A program made the translations under genes and the position numbers. This document shows, piece by piece, positions 41,009 through 44,958 of a stretch of 44,958 bases of DNA. The notes below the pieces were generated by a model that searched no databases, was not told the DNA's origin, and saw only the letters and a list, made by a program, of their open reading frames with translations. This DNA is from Deltaproteobacteria bacterium (GTDB lineage Bacteria > Desulfobacterota > Binatia > UBA9968 > JAJDTQ01), in assembly GCA_028818775.1 (NCBI GenBank), contig JAPPNE010000107.1:1-44958 (forward strand), in the 5' to 3' direction. Position 1 is the first letter of the stretch; every line of letters begins with the position of its first letter.

Positions 41009-41908
41009 TCAGCCGTCGGGTCCGTGGCGCGGGCTGAACCCCAGACTCTTCCGCGCCTTGTCCGAAGCGTAACCACAACAGTTCCCATCCGCCTGGAAAG
41101 CCACCGTTCGAACGCCCGGAAGATGCCGTTCGAGCAGCGCCTGGGTGGGCATGATCAGATAAGTCGTGGGCGCGCAGATGTTGAAGGCCTCGTGACCTTC
41201 GAAGTCCGCTTCCAGGGCCAGACGGCAGGCCGCGGCCGCGTCGCGCACGTCGACGTAGCTCCAGAAGCTGCCGACCCCGCGGCTCATGGGATCCTCGCGG
41301 CGTTTCCTGAGCCGCTGGTAGACGCGTTCGTCGGCAATGCCGGCGAAGCGCAGGCTGGCGATGCGCGCGCCGCTGCCTTGGGCGAAACCGTCGCACAACG
41401 CCTCGCCCGCCAGCTTGGACAGGCCGTAGGGGTCCTGAGGCCGTCGCGGGTGCTTCTCGTCGATGGGAAGGTAGTCGGGAAGAACGGGGCGCAAGGGATA
41501 GTACAGGCCGTACACGGCCAGGCTGGAGCCGATGACGAGCCTGCGGATGCCGAGCGACGCGCCCGCGGCGAGGACGTTGTAGGTCATGGCGACGTTGCGC
41601 TGGAAACGCAGGCTGTCGCCGGCGACGTCCGGGGTCTTCCAGGTCCCGGTGGCTGGGTCGAACAGGCCCTGCTCAGTGTAGGGGAAGCGTTCGCGCGCGA
41701 GGTGGATCACCGCCTCCGCGCCTGCGAACGCTCGTTGCACCGCCTCCGGGTCGGTCAGGTCCACGGCATCCGGGCAGGTTGGTTCCTCCGGCTTGGAGCC
41801 GTCGTTGCCGGCCAGGTCCAGCGGCACGACGGTGTACCCTTGGCGCGACAGCAACTCGGTCACGTATCGCCCCAGCCTCCCGGCGCTGCCCGTGACGGCG
41901 ACCTTCAT
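41009..41908 (-). CDS. NAD-dependent epimerase/dehydratase (extended SDR)
   Basis: A 299-residue extended short-chain dehydrogenase. The Rossmann motif is GSAGRLGRYV and the catalytic YxxxK is YGLSK, within PYGLSKLAGEALCDG. The protein resembles UDP-sugar epimerases, but the neighbouring oxygenase and dioxygenase make a role on a ring-derived compound plausible. It lies 29 bases upstream of the 3-hydroxyanthranilate dioxygenase. The second epimerase at 43243 shares the same SDR type and may be a paralogue. Confidence 0.9.
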   Translation of the reverse strand: MKVAVTGSAGRLGRYVTELLSRQGYTVVPLDLAGNDGSKPEEPTCPDAVDLTDPEAVQRAFAGAEAVIHLARERFPYTEQGLFDPATGTWKTPDVAGDSLRFQRNVAMTYNVLAAGASLGIRRLVIGSSLAVYGLYYPLRPVLPDYLPIDEKHPRRPQDPYGLSKLAGEALCDGFAQGSGARIASLRFAGIADERVYQRLRKRREDPMSRGVGSFWSYVDVRDAAAACRLALEADFEGHEAFNICAPTTYLIMPTQALLERHLPGVRTVAFQADGNCCGYASDKARKSLGFSPRHGPDG

Positions 41909-41981
41909 GCCGCGGCCTTTCGATGCCGCCTCATCCGGTGGTGTCCTGTCGGGTCATTTCGAATGCCGGTTCGGCACGGGA

Positions 41982-43211
41982 TCATTCGGACGGGGCGCCG
42001 TTCTCCGCGTCCGGCTTCGGCGGGTAGGTCCGGATTCCCGTGAACGAGTCCATGCGTATCAGCCGGTCGCTCTCCTCCGGCGAAAGTACCCCTTGCGGCC
42101 GCAACCCCTGCTGCGCCCGCGCGACGGCGTTCAGGATGATGCGGCGCTGGAGGATGATGCCCTTGTCGGACGCCGCCAACCGTTCCTCGCGGCCGGCGAC
42201 ATTGCCTTGGGTGGACTGGGTCATGATGTCCTCGAGGCGCACGCTGCCCCGAAACGGCGACAGCGGCCGGCGGTCGTGCTCGGGCTTTTCCGCGGTGGCC
42301 ACCGGCCGTCGGGACGGCGCCAGCTTGGCCATGAAGTCGGGATCCGGCCCGGTGTAGTGGTCCACCGTGTACAGCGTAAAGTGGTCATCGTCGTCCGGCG
42401 TGATGAACATCCAGTGCGCGTTCCTGGAGCCACGGGCCAGGGCTTCCCTGGGCTCCTTGAAGTGGGTGAACTCGGTGTCGCCGATCTGCATCACGCTGGG
42501 CAGCGCGTAGCTTTTCTCGTCCACGTAGCTCATGCCCGGCTCGGGGGCGGGCTTGTTCGATACCACCTTCATGCCGTAGTCCGTCTCCACGGCATCGAAC
42601 GGCGGCACGTCCTTGGCGTTGAAGAACCAGCTCCGCCAGGTGCCGTCGTCCGGATCGGAGAGGTGCAGGGTGGAGAAGTGGGCAGGGTCGGCGCCGTTCT
42701 CGATGAAGTTGTACCAGTTGTAGTCGTAGTGGCGCGCCGCCTCGATGCGCCGTTGACCGCCGGGCTCCGCCAGGGGCGCATACCGCGGCAACGGCGGCTC
42801 CAGGTCCGGCGGCCCGAGGTAGGCGAAGATCAGCCCGCCCTGCTCCCGCACCGGGTAGGCGAGGTGGCGCACCTTCTCGTGGAACACGCTCCCCGGCGGC
42901 TCCGCGGGCTGCTCCAGGCACGCGCCCGCCACGTCGAAAAGCCAGCCGTGGTACGGGCAGCGCAGCCCCGAGGGCTCGACATCGCCGTACTCCAACGAGG
43001 TGCCCCGGTGCGGACAGTGGAGCCCCAGCAGGCCGAGCCGTCCCTCGCCGTCGCGGAACAGCACCAGGTCCTCTCCGAGAACCCGCACCCGCATGGGAAT
43101 GTCCCGCAGGTCGTCGCCGCGGCCCACCGCCATCCAGTAGCGCCGGAACCACTCGCCGGCGGGCGTCCCCCGGCTCACCCGGGCGAGATCACGCGCGGTC
43201 AGCGCTGCCAT
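41982..43211 (-). CDS. Rieske non-heme iron oxygenase, alpha subunit
   Basis: A 409-residue ring-hydroxylating oxygenase. The Rieske site is Cys66-x-His68 and Cys85-x2-His88, and the catalytic site is in NFIENGADPAHFSTLHLSD with the Asp and His ligands. The layout matches phthalate-dioxygenase-type enzymes, with a C-terminal extension containing VLSPEESDRLIRMDSFTG. AGGAGATAC precedes the ATG at 43211. Flanked by two epimerases, 31 and 73 bases away, it is probably part of one operon with them and the 3-hydroxyanthranilate dioxygenase. The reductase partner is not in the window. Confidence 0.93.
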   Translation of the reverse strand: MAALTARDLARVSRGTPAGEWFRRYWMAVGRGDDLRDIPMRVRVLGEDLVLFRDGEGRLGLLGLHCPHRGTSLEYGDVEPSGLRCPYHGWLFDVAGACLEQPAEPPGSVFHEKVRHLAYPVREQGGLIFAYLGPPDLEPPLPRYAPLAEPGGQRRIEAARHYDYNWYNFIENGADPAHFSTLHLSDPDDGTWRSWFFNAKDVPPFDAVETDYGMKVVSNKPAPEPGMSYVDEKSYALPSVMQIGDTEFTHFKEPREALARGSRNAHWMFITPDDDDHFTLYTVDHYTGPDPDFMAKLAPSRRPVATAEKPEHDRRPLSPFRGSVRLEDIMTQSTQGNVAGREERLAASDKGIILQRRIILNAVARAQQGLRPQGVLSPEESDRLIRMDSFTGIRTYPPKPDAENGAPSE

Positions 43212-43242
43212 GCCTGTATCTCCTCACGCCGGTTTCCGGGTG

Positions 43243-44073
43243 CTAGCGCCATGTGTGCTGCGGTTTCCATCCGAGCAGCTCCTTGGCCCGGTCGTTGGCA
43301 AACACGCCCCGGGTGCCGGTGAGCCCTCGAGCGCGGTCTCCGATGGCCGGCTTGAGTCGCGGCAGGAGATCGCACAGGGGCTCCGCCACGGTGCTGTCGT
43401 CGGCCACCACGAACATCACGGTGCCGCCGGGCAACGGCCGCTCCACCGCCAGCCGGAACGCCACGGCGAGGTCGCGCACGTCGATGTAGCTGTACTCGCG
43501 CCATTCGCCGGGCTCGCGCCCGCCGGTGCGCCGGATTTCGTCGAGCGCCTCGGGCGTGACCACGCCGCTGGGGCGAATCACTACCGACTCGACCCCCTTG
43601 CGGGCGTAGGAGTGCGCGATGGTCTCGCCCACCTGCTTCGACAGTCCGTAGGCGTCGATGGGGCGGCACGGGTGCTCCTCGTCGATGGGCAGGTAATCGG
43701 GCAGGAACGCGCCTTCGCTGTAGGCCCAGCCGACGGCGGCGTTGCTGCTGGTGGACACGACGCGCGGGATGCCCAGCCGGAATGCCGCGTGGTGCGCGTT
43801 GAACGTGCCGGTGACGTTGGTCTCGAACACCACGCCTGTCGGGGCGACGTGGGGATTGTGTATCGCGGCCAGGTGGATGACGGCGTCGCAACCGGCGGCC
43901 GCTTCCACCATCTGGCCGAGGTCCTGCACCTCTCCCACCAGATACTTGGCCGCGCCGCCGTCCCGCGGGCCGGGCAGGCGGTCCAGCACCGTCACCTCGT
44001 GCTCGCCCCGCAACAGTTCGTCCACGACGTGCCCGCCGATCTTGCCCAGACCTCCGGTGACCAGAATCCTCAC
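43243..44073 (-). CDS. NAD-dependent epimerase/dehydratase (extended SDR)
   Basis: A 276-residue extended SDR. The N-terminus starts directly with RILVTGGLGKIGGHVVDE, the NAD-binding loop, and the catalytic motif is YGLSK in AYGLSKQVGETIA. I choose the GTG at 44073, preceded by AGGAGGTATACC, rather than the upstream ATG at 44136. It is the first gene of the minus-strand operon and resembles the epimerase at 41009. The substrate is unknown. Confidence 0.9.
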   Translation of the reverse strand: MRILVTGGLGKIGGHVVDELLRGEHEVTVLDRLPGPRDGGAAKYLVGEVQDLGQMVEAAAGCDAVIHLAAIHNPHVAPTGVVFETNVTGTFNAHHAAFRLGIPRVVSTSSNAAVGWAYSEGAFLPDYLPIDEEHPCRPIDAYGLSKQVGETIAHSYARKGVESVVIRPSGVVTPEALDEIRRTGGREPGEWREYSYIDVRDLAVAFRLAVERPLPGGTVMFVVADDSTVAEPLCDLLPRLKPAIGDRARGLTGTRGVFANDRAKELLGWKPQHTWR

Positions 44074-44274
44074 GGTATACCTCCTGTGCGCGCCCCGGCG
44101 CGGTCCGCGGCCCGAACTCACGTCCGTCCGTGACACGGCCGGCCCGATTGCGCATCAAAAACACGTTACCCCGTCGCCTCGGTTTCAATGATCGTCCTTG
44201 CGGCGCGGGACATCAGGGTGGTACCACCGCGCGGCGTTTTTCGTCAAGAAAGGCGCATTTCCCCACAAACGGCT

Positions 44275-44303
44275 TTGACAGCCGGGGAACAAGGCGATAC
44301 AAG
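44275..44303 (+). promoter_or_regulatory. Candidate sigma-70 promoter for the TRAP transporter
   Basis: A perfect TTGACA (44275-44280) is separated by 17 bases from TACAAG (4 of 6 matches). It lies 60 bases upstream of the dctQ start and in the 291-base gap between divergent genes. Confidence 0.6.
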
Positions 44304-44364
44304 CAGAGGATTTCCGTTACGGGCGCGTTGAACAAGGGTTCCGCAAAAGCGTCGTGGAGGCAGG

Positions 44365-44877
44365 ATGCAAAGAATATCGCGGGCTTACGAAAAGCTCCTG
44401 GATCTTTTCAAGATGGGCGCGGAGATCGTGATCTTCCTGATCTTCTTGCTGATCGTGATCGACGTATTCGTACGTCTCCTGAAGTTCCAGCCGTCCGCCT
44501 ACACCCTGGGCGTGGTGGAGTATGGTCTCCTGTGGTTCACCATGCTGGGGGCGCCATGGCTGGTGCGCATGAAGGGCCACGTGTTCGTGGACTCCCTGGT
44601 TTCGCTTCTGCCGCTGACCGTACAGTACGTGCTGGCGAAGTTCGTCTATGTCGTCTGCATCGTCTGCTGCCTCTTCTTCATCTACTACTCCACGGACCTC
44701 ACCATCGCCGCGTACCTCTCGGGCGAGCTGGACTACCGAGGTGAAGCACAGCCGCTTTGGCTGCTCCTCGTGCCCATACCGGTGTCGTTCACGATGATCG
44801 CCATCGAGTTCCTCCGGTTTCTCGTGGGGATCGACACCATGTACACCTCGCGCACCGAGGTGCGGGAGAACGTGTGA
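44365..44877 (+). CDS. dctQ: TRAP transporter small permease (DctQ family)
   Basis: A 170-residue inner-membrane protein with four transmembrane helices, among them VIFLIFLLIVIDVFV and LAKFVYVVCIVCCLFFIYY. The WLVRMKGHVFVDSL loop is typical of DctQ, the small membrane subunit of TRAP importers. GTGGAGGCAGG precedes the ATG. Its stop overlaps the start of the next gene by one base (TGATG), so they are translated together. No DctP binding protein is visible upstream, so it is expected further downstream. The substrate is probably an organic acid. Confidence 0.92.
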   Translation: MQRISRAYEKLLDLFKMGAEIVIFLIFLLIVIDVFVRLLKFQPSAYTLGVVEYGLLWFTMLGAPWLVRMKGHVFVDSLVSLLPLTVQYVLAKFVYVVCIVCCLFFIYYSTDLTIAAYLSGELDYRGEAQPLWLLLVPIPVSFTMIAIEFLRFLVGIDTMYTSRTEVRENV

Positions 44878-44958
44878 TGGAATGGTACTGGGCTTTCGCT
44901 CTCCTGGTGGGCATGGTCGTCTGTCTGATGGCCATCGGGGTCCCCGTGGCCTTCGCCT
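44877..44958 (+). CDS. dctM: TRAP transporter large permease (DctM family), N-terminal fragment cut by the window edge
   Basis: The first 27 codons of a membrane protein opening with MEWYWAFALLVGMVVCL and ending at VPVAFA, as in DctM. The overlap with the upstream dctQ stop supports the start. The remainder lies outside the window. Confidence 0.85.
   Translation, partial: MEWYWAFALLVGMVVCLMAIGVPVAFA

Noticed and set aside
1-44958. CRISPR array, integrase, transposase or prophage genes
   Set aside because: No regularly spaced direct repeats and no recognisable transposase, integrase or phage structural gene were found; the repeats seen are palindromic or inverted, not arrays.

Overview
The window is GC-rich DNA from a Gram-negative bacterium, shown by an MlaA-type outer-membrane lipid protein, remnants of outer-membrane porin and autotransporter barrels, and a transferrin-binding-protein-like barrel domain. 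Gene content is dominated by solute-binding proteins (NMT1-like, Fe3+-type, TctC-type), TTT/TRAP/ABC transporter parts, amidohydrolases, Rieske oxygenases, cupins and VOC proteins. This resembles uncultured scavenging, sponge- or soil-associated Proteobacteria or Tectomicrobia-like lineages; the sequence alone does not decide the phylum. Homopolymer G/C runs in the first 130 bases look like a poor-quality contig end.

Layout. (1) 181-5137 (+): three solute-binding proteins without permeases, an alpha/beta hydrolase and a GNAT acetyltransferase. (2) 5142-11941: an amidohydrolase (-), then an Fe-ADH/maleylacetate-reductase-like enzyme with hydantoinase/oxoprolinase subunits HyuA and HyuB (+); HyuB carries an extra C-terminal four-cysteine domain. 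(3) 12041-14600: a LuxR-type regulator, two decayed surface-protein genes, a pair of inverted ~67-bp repeats and a perfect 69-bp inverted repeat. (4) 14645-19774: lipA, an alpha/beta hydrolase, a CNT nucleoside transporter and a second ACMSD-like amidohydrolase. (5) 19807-27333 (-): the most striking locus, a GrdB-type selenoprotein with an in-frame UGA, an overlapping GrdE-type proprotein, two VOC proteins, a TctC binding protein and a TctA-TctB fusion transporter. (6) 27438-33664 (+): a secreted metzincin-like protease with a barrel domain, then Rieske oxygenase, cupin, Fe3+-type binding protein and a fused ABC permease. (7) tRNA-Leu(UAA). (8) 33897-39047 (-): MoeA-PBP fusion, MoeA, deoxyhypusine-synthase-like protein, MlaA. 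(9) coaBC (+). (10) 40437-44073 (-): 3-hydroxyanthranilate 3,4-dioxygenase, two NAD-dependent epimerases and a second Rieske oxygenase. (11) 44275-end (+): promoter and start of a TRAP transporter.

How it works together. Most clusters pair a high-affinity uptake component with one or two catabolic enzymes, as expected of an organism taking up dilute organic acids, aromatics and amines. The best candidate for an undescribed system is the selenoprotein cluster at 20114-27333. It encodes both subunits of a glycine/sarcosine/betaine-reductase-like component B (Sec-containing GrdB-like and pyruvoyl-forming GrdE-like). The window shows no GrdA, GrdC or GrdD, and the cluster is coupled to VOC enzymes and a dedicated TTT importer.

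Several families of short palindromic intergenic repeats (positions 6355, 15619, 17098, 27478, 33835) are scattered between operons. One lies in the 5' leader of the metalloprotease gene and can fold into a long stem.
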